A stretch of DNA of 64,000 nucleotides from Oxytricha trifallax. Its lineage: Eukaryota > Ciliophora > Spirotrichea > Sporadotrichida > Oxytrichidae. Every line of letters starts with the position of its first letter. Position 1 is the first letter of the stretch. The notes beneath the pieces are model-generated. The model was not told the DNA's origin. It made no database searches and saw only the letters and a list, made by a program, of their open reading frames with translations. The position numbers and the translations under genes were made by a program. Shown piece by piece: positions 46,531 to 56,344 of the stretch. The stretch lies in NCBI GenBank assembly GCA_000711775.1, contig ARYC01001229.1:24662-88661 (forward strand), in the 5' to 3' direction.

Positions 46531-48120
46531 TATAATTAATATTTTATTTATTATTTTGCGTTTAATGTTAAAAACAGTGAGAATGCAAACTCAAGAATAA
46601 CATGATTTTAAATGTTGAAATAATTCTAAATTGATCTTACTACAATAAAAAATGATTAAGTTTAACAAACTTCATATCTTGGGGAATTAGAGCTCATTGA
46701 AAATAAAAATTAACTGGATTTAACTATTTTCTGTACTATTTTATTGTATCGTAGTACTGAGAAAAAAAGATTTTAAAGTTAAATTATATCCTTAAAGTTA
46801 ATAAAATTTGAAATATACCAATAAATAAATGGCAAATTGTATTTATCATTATATATTATCATATTTTTTTTTATTTTTTTATTCTCACAAATCAATTATT
46901 TTTAAGCAGCATTTAATTTTAATCAATATGAATATTAATAAAATTAATGAAGTACGATTTTGATAAACTTATTATTAATGAGAAGGAAATTTAATTGAAA
47001 GAAAATAAAAGATTTTTGTTATTTTTCAAATATTGTCGAGCGATCAGTCTCCTGAGTCTACCTTGCTATTTATATTCATAATTTGATAAAGATTTTGAAT
47101 TATTTAGCAAAAATATATTTAATATTAATTTTATCATTAAGTTACTTCTAAATTATATTTTTAAATTTTACTTCAATATTAGACATTAAAAACTACAATG
47201 ATTCACAAAACTCAATCAAAATTTAAATTTCGTTTTGTAATTGAAGTAGCTAATATTTAAAGTTAATGCTAACATTCTAATAATGTATGTAGACTTTTTA
47301 ATTTAAAACAACAAATTACATATGTTTAACTGTCAGCTTCTAAGTTGGCTAATAAAATAATATAAAAATTTAAAGCGCAATTTTGATTTTAAATATATTA
47401 AATTATGGCAACAAATATATGTTAAATAACTAAAAGAATACTGTTAAAAATAATATTTAATTGTTTAATATCTTATATGCTTATGCATAAAATCATAAAG
47501 CATATAGCTTTCAAAATTGCATATTTTCCTGATGAAATATTAACAAATATTTTTAAAAAAATGTATTTAATTACTTTGAAATTAAGTAAATTTATGAATT
47601 AATGAGAATTTAATTATAGATTTGGTATTTAGTTGAAGTAAATATTATAATTTTGGTCATAATTCATTAAATTTTATTATTATATATTTGCAGTTTTCTT
47701 TCCTACTATCATTTAAAATAAGAATTGAATCCATTATATTTATTTGTTTTAAATGTAACAAAATGAAAAAATATTAAGTAAATAGAATAATAGTGCTATA
47801 AAACATTCAGTTTTGTGGCTCTTAACATAATCTGGATAAATCTATTTAAATTATTATTTAATTTTTCAACATATTAAAATGTAAATATCTTTAATAAATG
47901 TTGATTTCAATATTTATTATAAACAAATCTAGATTATTGAAATAAAAAAAATTAAACTAAATACCAGCTAAAACAGGAATATTATATTCATCCTAAATAT
48001 ATTTATATTTCTATTTTCTGTTCATCAGAATGGCTCGACAGCTAATGTACTTTAGTAGTTAATGAGTAACCTCAAAATTAATTTTATCATATCATTATTT
48101 AATGCTAAATAAACCAACAA
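46531..48120. other. AT-rich stretch with a half MITE relic
   Basis: Around 46660-46770 AATTAACTGGATTTAACTAT and CTGTACTATTTTATTGTATC resemble a decayed left arm of family A. No genes seen. Confidence 0.35.
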
Positions 48121-48160
48121 ACTTAGCTGTGACGTATTTCAGAATGAGATGACATAGCAG

Positions 48161-48589
48161 TCAGACCGCAAGATCACAAAATCTAACCTCCTCTTTCTCC
48201 TGCACCCCTATATCAGGATGTTCAATTCGTAACAAAGCCGCAGAGGATGTGACCGAACAGAGCCTGTGGAGATTCAAATCCTTAAGAGGATCGACAAAAA
48301 ATGTTACCGGGCCACTGCTGCTGAGAATGTAGTCTCTTTACTTTCGATGTAGTAGCTTCAAAATCATCACCGATGTGGGAGGAAACATCTGCTGCTTCCC
48401 GTTGGCTTTCGTCTTCTCATTGTTAGATGCTGAGCACCATCTTTGTTTTACTCCCTACTACCGAGGAAGCAAGACCCCTTCCAGGTAGCTCATCACTTGC
48501 AGAGAAATCTATTTGTCGGAGCACACCCAATTATCACGCATATTGAACTCCGCCGACTGGTCCCTAAAGCTCGAGACCCCGCAACCCAT
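48161..48589 (-). CDS. GC-rich ORF with predicted N-myristoylation motif, candidate MDS
   Basis: 142 residues, ATG 48589-48587 to TGA 48163-48161, using TAA and TAG as Gln several times. It starts MGCGVSSFRDQSAEFNMRDN. Gly2-Cys3 followed by Ser6 is the usual N-myristoylation/palmitoylation signal, implying membrane attachment. Later residues (MSYLEGVLLPRQQG, SGPVTFFVDPLKDLN, SAALLRIEHPDIGVQ) show balanced composition, unlike chance frames in this AT-rich DNA. No family recognised. The GC-rich block (about 48120-48720) has sharp edges, so it may be one segment of a macronuclear gene rather than a complete gene. A plus-strand frame (48443-48631) is also open but lacks such features. Confidence 0.55.
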
Positions 48590-48720
48590 CTCCTACCTTC
48601 AGAGAGCCTTAGTGTAGTAGAAAGCTTATAAGACAATTACTAAACCAAAAAAACTATTGAAATCAGAGTCAACTCCTCACCTACGGGATCTTCGTATCGT
48701 CTTATTCAATAGGATTCTAA

Positions 48721-49770
48721 TTTAATAATACTTTTCGCATAATAAATGCAGTATTTAGGAATATATTTTATTTGGAAAATTACTTACTTATATTAATAGA
48801 TATTTTTTGTCTTCTTCAGGTAATTATGGTGCTCGAATAAAAATAAGAGATATCTAGCTGGACTAGTTTTGTACCTAGTATATTCATAAGCATGAAGTTT
48901 AATTGAAATAATTCTTTACTAGTTTTGACTAACCATTATTTTGATACTACTCTAATACATTTACCTAGTCCTTCAAGTGAGAATAAATAATCTCCTATTT
49001 TGTAGAGTTAGCTTAAAATCAAAAATATCTTGCTTTCAATATTTTCGAAAAATATAAATTTAATGGTAAAGTCCAGCTAAAACTATTTGATTTACATCAA
49101 AATAGATATATTTAGAATTTTAAAAATAGCCTATCTAATTGGTAACTACCTTGACTTGAATAATAGATATATTGTGATAATTTTAATCCCCATCAATTCT
49201 ATTTTAACCCAATAATATCTTGAGAAAATTCATAAATTAACTTTGATAAAGTAAATGCACCATTATTTTATTTTTATTTTATCACTAACGTAAATGGTCT
49301 ATTCCAATGAATTTTATATTAAATTCTAAAATATATAAATGACCATTTAATTTTAAATAACATTTATTAATCTTTTAATTTTTGAATATTATTAATAAAT
49401 GGACTATTTCATTTTTATACTGCAATATTGATCTAATCAGAATTGAAAATATGAAGAATCTTAATTAATTAACATTAATTAATCATTATTACTATTTTGA
49501 TTCTAAATAATTGACTTACTTATTAATATCACATTTATTTGTTATAAACTTAGATTTGGAGTTTTATCCATTATATTTTATTTTATGTAACAAAAATAAA
49601 ACAATTAAGGATAAACATTAATGCTTTTTACCTTTCTTTTTTAAGCTTTTCCTAAATCTGGATAATATTTTAAATAATGAAAAATCTCTGTTTTGTAAAG
49701 TAATTTCATTTTTAAACATTTTATTTTTAGTTTTATTAATCAAAAACTTTATAAAACAAGTATTAAATGA
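48721..49770. other. AT-rich stretch without recognised genes
   Basis: Short fragments such as AATGGTAAAGTCCAGCTAA at 49062 recall MITE arms. Otherwise nothing. Confidence 0.35.
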
Positions 49771-49782
49771 CAAGAATTGACG

Positions 49783-49809
49783 TGACGTCACAAAATGCAA
49801 TTGACGTCA
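49783..49809. promoter_or_regulatory. Paired TGACGTCA palindromes
   Basis: Two exact TGACGTCA octamers at 49783-49790 and 49802-49809, 19 bp apart start to start. TGACGTCA is the bZIP/CRE consensus. They lie about 150 bp before the LINE coding region. Confidence 0.3.
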
Positions 49810-49907
49810 TTGAAAGTAGAGGTTTAAGTTACTCCAGTGCGCACGTTCTTGAATCAGCTTCTGATCATTTGGCACTTTTTAAATAATTTAATTTTAATTA
49901 TTAAAGT

Positions 49908-50813
49908 TAATAATAAAAGTGCATAACAAAGTAACTTGCTGAGACAAAACTAGAACTAGAACAAGACTGGTATAATAAAAAACAAATTAAACCCAAAGTA
50001 AGAACAAAGTAAGCACAAACTAATATAATAAGAGATAACGTAGATTAAGTTAAAGACCTCTGGCTAAATGGAAATGCTAAACAGGCCACAAAAGTCTTAG
50101 AGAAAATTATAGGCTCAAAACCAGCAAAAATCGTCACATAACTAGAAAGTTTGACTAAAGAATAGTCCATCTAGAGTGCTAAACAACACTTACAAATCTA
50201 AAACGCAGGTACCTATTACAAACCACTCACTAACCACAGACTTCTCTCACCGGTCACTTAATTTATGATGGGAACAGCCTAATATAGATTCACTAGGAGA
50301 CACAAACTACTAACAGATACTCTTAGAAACTTCCCAAATGATAAAGCACTAGGCCTTGACAACATCAGCGATAGATTCATTAGAAAGAAAATGAATGCTT
50401 TACCATTACTATCTCTAATAGAAGAATGGATCAACGGACAAGCTCATCCACCACCTTGGATGAACAATGCCAATTTAATGCTACTCTCAAAAACAAACAG
50501 TATTACTCCTACAATATAGAAAACAAGACCTATTGCAATGTCATCTGCAGTAAGAAAATTATTTGAGTCAGCATGGATGAGACTTTTCTCCAGACATTTA
50601 TGGAGCACCATCCACAAATCATAAATAGGCTTTAGACCTATGGCATAAATGGGATAAAACATAGCTGAACTAATCCAAGAAATATAAACAAGAAAATACA
50701 AACAAATCTGGTTGATCGATATAGCTTCAGCCTTCCCCTCTCCTCCCATGACTCTCCTGATTGACGAAATAGATAGAAGGAGATAGATTCTCAAGGTTAA
50801 ACTTCCTACTTGA
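49908..50813 (+). pseudogene. LINE reverse transcriptase fragment
   Basis: A continuous frame with TAA/TAG as Gln to TGA 50811-50813. Recognisable RT blocks are NDKALGLDNISDRFIRKK (the KA.G.D.I block), LMLLSKTNSITPTIQKTRPI (the K....YRPI block), KLFESAWMRLFSRHLW, KSQIGFRPMAQMGQNIAEL (the Q.GFR block) and IWLIDIASAFPS (motif A with its catalytic Asp). It then ends within 25 codons, before the expected YxDD motif, so it has lost the second half of the palm domain. It is not functional as it stands. Confidence 0.75.
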
Positions 50814-50922
50814 GATCACAAAAATTGATTAATAACTAATTATTAACTTAAAAGGGCATGTCCCTTACATATATTTAACATATATATTCATCCTGGTGGC
50901 CTTGAGCCCCCGATGAGGATTA

Positions 50923-50923
<1 letters not shown>

Positions 50924-51000
<77 letters not shown>

Positions 51001-51009
51001 TATTATTAG
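50924..51009. repeat. (ATT)n microsatellite
   Basis: About 28 uninterrupted ATT units, forming the tail of the LINE copy. Confidence 0.9.
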
Positions 51010-52274
51010 TTTTATTAATCAAAATTATATATAAAAATGAGAAAAATTACAGATTCATCTTTAACTTTCCTTTTATAAAATGATTTATTTAAGAATATAA
51101 TGAAGTATGTTCTAATAAAAATTATGAGCAATAAACTTCAGTATTTTTAAGTCAATTTTCAATTCTTTTAAAATCTCTAACTGTTACAGATTTTTTAAAT
51201 TAAAAATTAAACTACAATTTTTTAAAAAGACTCATTAAAAAATACAACTTAACTCTGAAATCACAAATTTTATTTATAATTAAAGCATATAAAATCTAAT
51301 TTCTAATGTTTTAGATTTAATTCGAAAAGTTCTTACATTTATATTCTAAATTTAACGCGCCGATATTTTCAAAAGTTTATAGAACTTTAAAATTTTTTTA
51401 ATTTATAGGTATATTTAATTTCATTTTTTTAATAGATTTTTAACTGTGACACAAGGTATTTTGTACCTATCAATAATCTTTTTTGAGAGATGATTTATAT
51501 ATTGTACAATATTCTATTCACAGCCTCAAAAGCTGATTTTTATAGATAATTAATTTGAATTTGCTGATGTAAAATTGTCATTTTATAGTTATATCTAATA
51601 TTTCTCAACAATTTTTATAAAATTATCATATTTCATTTACTACTTGAACTTTAGGTAGGTAATGAGATATTGATTTCATCAAATTTCCTCTATAAATTTT
51701 AGCTCATTTTTATGATCTTCTGAGAAGGCTTCATCATTTTAGGGGTTTTATATATAATATTCATTCTTATATAATATTATTATGCTTGTAATAAGTAGAA
51801 CTGCTACTTACTTTATCTGTTTGAGAAAGAAGTTACTTGTGTAATTTCAAATTGAGAGCAATAAATATAATATTTTTAATAAATTTATGAAAAGCTCTTT
51901 TAAGGGTATTTTGTATATCTTACAAAAATAAAAAAAAATAGTAATGTTTTTCAGAATACGATAGATTTCCCCTGTACTTTGAGAAGAAATATGCTTTCTA
52001 TATTTATTATTAATTTTATGCTTTAAAAGATAATGTGTATACAATCAAGAAGTTATTTGTGCCAACTTACAAGTTGGATATCAGTTCAGTTGATTTCTGT
52101 AAGAAAGTGGTAATTGGTAAGGTGTATCATGTGCAAGTGCATGCTTTCGTCTCAATTAAAGGAGTCTAATACAGAACTATTTTGAGGATACAATTGAATT
52201 TTGAAATAAAATTAGCTTTATAATAAATAAAATAGTGGAATTTTAAGTTAACGGGGTTTGAAAATTTTAGGCTC
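51010..52274. other. AT-rich stretch without recognised genes
   Basis: No coding pattern. ACGGGGTTTGAAAATTTT at 52250 lies just outside the TBE and could be a relic of another telomere-like end. Confidence 0.4.
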
Positions 52275-52277
52275 ATT
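52275..52277. repeat. ATT target-site duplication, left copy of TBE
   Basis: ATT directly precedes the CAAACCCCC end and recurs at 56345-56347 after the right end. Confidence 0.75.
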
Positions 52278-52394
52278 CAAACCCCCAAAACCCCTTAATG
52301 ATGTTTAAAGTGCTTTGATTGTAGGGAATTTGTAAGGGGTTGGGGTTATTAATAGGTTTTAATGTGAAATTTATAGTAAATGTATTTAATTTAA

Positions 52395-53841
52395 TTACTC
52401 AAAATGCACTTTTGGATCATGTGGGAGAGGTCTGAAGTTTATCTTACTTAACCACAACTCTATCTGCTCTATTGATATGACATATCTTGAGTTTGGTTTA
52501 ATTATTATTGACTCTGCCATTTGTTTCATTGATTGAGAGACTCTTGTTATGTCAATAAAATGCTTTATTCTTTGTTTAGCATCCTTCTCGCATCTTGAAG
52601 AGTTGTATTCATTGCGAGGCATATCGCACTCTATTATTATTGCTGCTAAAGCCCACACATCCAACTAAAAGTCTCCATCTCTCCAGTCTTCTCTTTCTGG
52701 ATAGTACCCTTGAGTTCCCATTACAGTTCCAAGCCTTGATACTTCCACTCTTTATGCTCTGTTGAAATCGAATATTGCTACTATTACAGGTGAGAAGTTT
52801 ATCATTATATATTCTGGCTTCAAATCTCTGTGAACAAACCCTAACTTATGAAGCTCTTTAATACCTTATACGGTCTGAGTTGCTATTTATCCAAGTTACT
52901 TATGATTCCTTTGATCTGTTATGAAATCTCTTAGGGTCATTTCATAGAGTGGAAGTCTGAAAGCAACATGATCCTTGGCAAGGAGAACAGCATCTAGCTT
53001 GATTAAGTAACTACACTCTTTAAACTTTGCTTGAGTGAGTACTTGATACTCATTTGTAAACTCCATCTAATATTTATCATCACTTAAGAGATAGTTGAAG
53101 GGATACACCTTGTATGCGTATTGATGATCATTGATAACTTTCTTATCAAAGGAGTCTTCTAATATAAGGTAGCTTTAAAGAGAAGTATCTAGGTCAATTT
53201 AAGCAAGAACCGGTATTTTCTTGTATTGAATTTTGATCATAATTTTTGTTATTTCAGAGGTCAGTTAATTGCGTGTCTTCCTAACGTACTCTAACTCTCT
53301 TGCTTATTCAGGCACTATGACCATAGAATATTCCCTCGTTTTTCTTTTGTTGAGAAGCTTCGCTCAACTTCATGATTCTCAACTTCTATATCTTTCTTGT
53401 GAGCTTTTAATAGATGCTTCTTCAAGTATCTTGTATGAGAGTATTGCTCATGGCACTCAAAGCAGTCATACTTTCCATCTATGTTATCATGCCTTAAGTA
53501 TACAGTGGGCCTGGCTTCTCTATGCTCTTTCTTATGTCTGTACCAGCTTGATTTATGAGCAAAATCTCTCTCACATAGCTCACAAAAATAGACGTCAGTT
53601 CTTCAGTTTGTATAGGAATTTCATTAATACCTTTCTCCTCCTCTCTGTCTCCCACACACTTATTTGCCATTTATTTACTATTATTAATATCTATTTTAAT
53701 AACAGAGACCTCAAGTGATAGCTCTGGTATTTCCTTATGAGAGTTCATCTCACAGCTTTCACACTTTTTATTGACGCCAAAGGTAAGTCTTATTTAGTTT
53801 GATGGATGTGCTGTTGTTTTTCTTAAAATTTTAGCGCTCAT
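52395..53841 (-). pseudogene. TBE 57-kDa-type zinc-finger/protein-kinase ORF
   Basis: Minus strand from ATG 53841-53839. The N-terminus is MSAKILRKTTAHPSNQ with a CESC motif. After a frame change near 53610 come two C2H2 fingers (FCELCERDFAHKSSWYRHKK and DCFECHEQYSHTRYLKKH). After a second change near 53250 comes a kinase domain: YKVYPF, FVHRDLKPEYIMI (catalytic loop), IFDFNRA (DFG changed to DFN) and DFQLDVWALAAII. The C-terminus is LPHDPKVHFE. The total length fits a 57-kDa protein. The TGA that ends the related copy at 63778 is TAA here, which codes Gln, so this copy has also lost its stop. Confidence 0.82.
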
Positions 53842-53864
53842 ATTTAAATTTGAATTTAAAATTA

Positions 53865-54406
53865 TAAAACTGCCTCTATAATTGAGAGCTTATATGAGAG
53901 TTTTGCAAGCCTCCAAGCTTCAAGGGAAGCTTTTAGAGTATTAGAGAAGAAATATGAGTGCTAAGAGACGATGCATCTCTAAATCTGGGTGAGGAATTAA
54001 CTATTTTAACTTTCAATAATAAGTTGATTACAACACGTACCGATTTAGGAGGTGCACCTAATTAAGAACGTACTGCTTTAGGAGGTATTTTATCATTTTA
54101 TGATTAAAATTAGGGTGCTCCTAATTAAGTACTAGCATTAATTAAAGCTCCTCATTAAGTACTAGCATTTTAGGAGCTGCTCCTAATTAAGTACGTACCA
54201 ATTTAAATTTAAAAATATGGAACTATAACAGTAGAAATTGATATAAATCTCTCAAGTTTGAAACCAGTTCTCAAAACCTTCTCCATATCCTTCTTAGAGG
54301 TTGACCTCCTATAGGATGCCCATATTTAATAGTAAGTTTTACAGAGGTATATAATTGAAATCAATAAACTAAAATTTGAATATCATTTCTTAGATCTGTT
54401 AACAAG
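53865..54406. repeat. Intra-TBE spacer with short repeated inverted motifs
   Basis: Between 54030 and 54215, variants of TTTAGGAGGTGCACCTAATT and CTAATTAAGTACGTACC repeat at least four times, many as local palindromes (AGGAGCTGCTCCT). It lies between divergent 57-kDa and 22-kDa ORFs, so it may be a regulatory or transposase-binding region (inference). Confidence 0.5.
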
Positions 54407-55180
54407 ATGGAGTCAATAAATGATGCAATGAAAAGAGTGCAAGCACAAGAATTGATCCAAAGATTTAGAAGCAAGGAGGATTTGCACCGCTACCTGTGCA
54501 GCAAGGTAATGAAATCATAGTAACTTATCTTGACTATGTAGTTGGTTTGTTCTTGCCAACGATAGAAGGTACTAAAATTTAATTTCTAAGAGCGATACTC
54601 TGCGAAGAGAAGAAAGCTTTGAAAACTTAAGATGTAAAGTTTGCAGAGATTCCAAACAATCCAGAAATCTCAGTGACTAACTTATATGATGATGCTATGA
54701 ATGACCCAGAGGTTCGCAGTACCTACCTACAAAGAAGCAGTTGTCAAATAAACTACCTGAAAGAAATTATTTCTTTGGCATACTTGCAACAATTAAAGGT
54801 GATTACTTGAAAGAAATTATTCAAGAATCTTATAAGAAGAGGTACAGCATCTATTCAGAAGATAAGGAAAAACAAGGGATCAATATAAGTGAGAGCTGGC
54901 TATCAGAGATGCAGAAGCACCCTTATATTTCAAGTAAAATTTGTTGTTTAACTCTTTAGAAAAACTGGTACTGGCATCTTCTTGATGAAGGAATAGAGCA
55001 AGCTTCACAGAGAGCGAAAGTCGCAGACAAAGTATGAAGTTAGCAAGAGAATTTATTCAAATATTTAGCCTCCATAGTCAATGAACATAGATGCTGGAGC
55101 TGGCAGCAAGAGAAGAAACTTAGGGAGGGAAGCAAGAAGTAGAAGAAAAGAAAGAGAAGCCAGCTCCCTCTAAAGAATTT
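54407..55180 (+). pseudogene. TBE 22-kDa-type ORF
   Basis: ATG 54407 (MESINDAMKRVQAQELIQRF). After about 33 codons a GTAATG..ATGTAG intron-like stretch precedes a frame reading GLFLPTIEGTKIQFLRAILC and then EEKKALKTQDV. A shift near 54720 leads to PERNYFFGILATIKGDY, and after a second intron-like GTAAAA..TTTAG (54934-54959) to TGIFLMKEQSKLHRERK. The order of blocks (FLP.., V.FAEIP, basic tail after the last intron) is the same as in the genes at 1101, 31198 and 62881. Frame breaks mean the copy is not functional. Confidence 0.75.
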
Positions 55181-55198
55181 TAAATTAGACTTATATAT

Positions 55199-56188
55199 TC
55201 ATTAACTTAACTACAAAACTTATTTGTATACATTCACTCTCCCTTCTTTAGCACACTTTTATGCCAACTAATTTTCAACTCTATTAGCTGAACTTTTAAT
55301 AAAGTCTACTGTATCGATAGGTAGGTCATGCATCAAGTGGTATAGCTGCAGTTTCTTGTAATGATCTTTTAATATACCCCAGTAGAATTCAATTCCATTA
55401 AACTATGGGCTATAAGGAAAGTTGAACACTGGCGTTATTCTAAGCTGTTCATAACTCTTCCTTGTTACCTTTGTCTTATTAACAGAAAGATTATCAACAT
55501 ACAGTATAATTTCTTATTCAGGGTACTTCTCTCTTAGCTGCTCTAAGAACTTAATATACTGTTCTGTCTTAATAGAGCGAGGATGAATAACATAAGTTTC
55601 CAAACCAGCATCCTCGCTAATACCTCCAAGAATTGCCATTGTTTATACCTTGACTTTTTAGTCATATACTTCTATATTACTATGCCTCTTATACCAAGAC
55701 TTCTAGATGAAAGTGTTGAAGGTAAACACAGCCTCGTCAGCATGAATAAACTTAATATTTTTCTATTAGGCTCTCTGCATTTAATTATAAATATAATTTA
55801 GGTTATTGTTGTAAAATGGGAGAGTGAAATCAATCACTCTCTTGATACGATTCACACCTTTGTAAGAGATACCATTTCGTTTATAAATGTTTGCAACAGA
55901 CTTTGCTGAAATCTTCAATAACAGGGAACTGGCGGTGAAACATAGTAGCTCGTTGGTCGAGAGAGAAGTTAGCCCAATACTTCAAAGTATTTTCATTAAT
56001 TAGATAGTCAATATGCTTCTATAGAAACTTTGACTTTCTCTAAGGCTTAGAATTCAGCTATTTTTGCTTTAGTTATACTGCTATAAGGCAGTGGGAGCGA
56101 GCAGTTGATGGACTTCGCTTTAAGAGCAGTGCAATTGACTTATAATTGAGAAATGATTTGACTTATTCACTGTATATATCACATCCAT
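55199..56188 (-). pseudogene. TBE 42-kDa-type transposase
   Basis: Minus strand from ATG 56188-56186 (MDVIYTVNKSNHFSIIS) to TGA 55201-55199. Frame breaks near 56055, 56010 and 55910. The C-terminal two-thirds is continuous: SVANIYKRNGISYKGVNRIK (HTH side), IKFIHADEAVF (first Asp), IILYVDNLSVNK (second Asp), FNFPYSPQFNGIEFYWGILK (Glu). These are the DDE motifs of the TBE/Tc1-mariner type. It converges on the 22-kDa ORF. Confidence 0.82.
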
Positions 56189-56344
56189 AACGCAGTTTAA
56201 ACACTAAATCTATAAACCCTTCATCATAAATAGACCCCAAAATCTTGCTATTTTTGTCTCGCATATAATTAATAACCCCACCCCTAACAAATTTCCCTAC
56301 AAATCAAAGCACTTATAAACCTCATTAAGGGGTTTTGGATTTTG

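Larger units (their letters stand above)
49908..51009 (+). mobile_element. Truncated non-LTR retrotransposon (LINE) with ATT-repeat tail
   Basis: A reverse-transcriptase-like ORF (49908-50813) is followed by a short 3' region and a (ATT)n tail from about 50924. The 3' region ends GGTGGCCTTGAGCCCCCGAT just before the tail. Simple-repeat tails of this kind are typical of LINE 3' ends. The 5' part (endonuclease) is absent, as expected from 5' truncation on insertion. Confidence 0.72.
52278..56344. mobile_element. Telomere-bearing element (TBE), complete, 4067 bp
   Basis: Inverted terminal repeats of about 75 bp (52278-52357 and 56269-56344). The left begins CAAACCCCCAAAACCCCTTA and the right, inverted, CAAAATCCAAAACCCCTTAA; both then share a GTGCTTTGAT..GTAGGGAA..TTTGT..GGGG block. 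The element is flanked by ATT at 52275-52277 and 56345-56347, a 3-bp ANT duplication. Size, ends, target site and the three ORFs (57-, 22- and 42-kDa types) match the oxytrichid TBE family. All three ORFs carry frameshifts. Confidence 0.92.

Noticed and set aside
48443..48631. Plus-strand ORF in the GC-rich island
   Set aside because: The minus-strand frame is longer, starts with a plausible acylation motif and uses TAA/TAG as Gln; the plus frame is probably its shadow.
53269..53718. 149-residue plus-strand ORF within the TBE
   Set aside because: It is antisense to the two C2H2 zinc fingers of the 57-kDa ORF.
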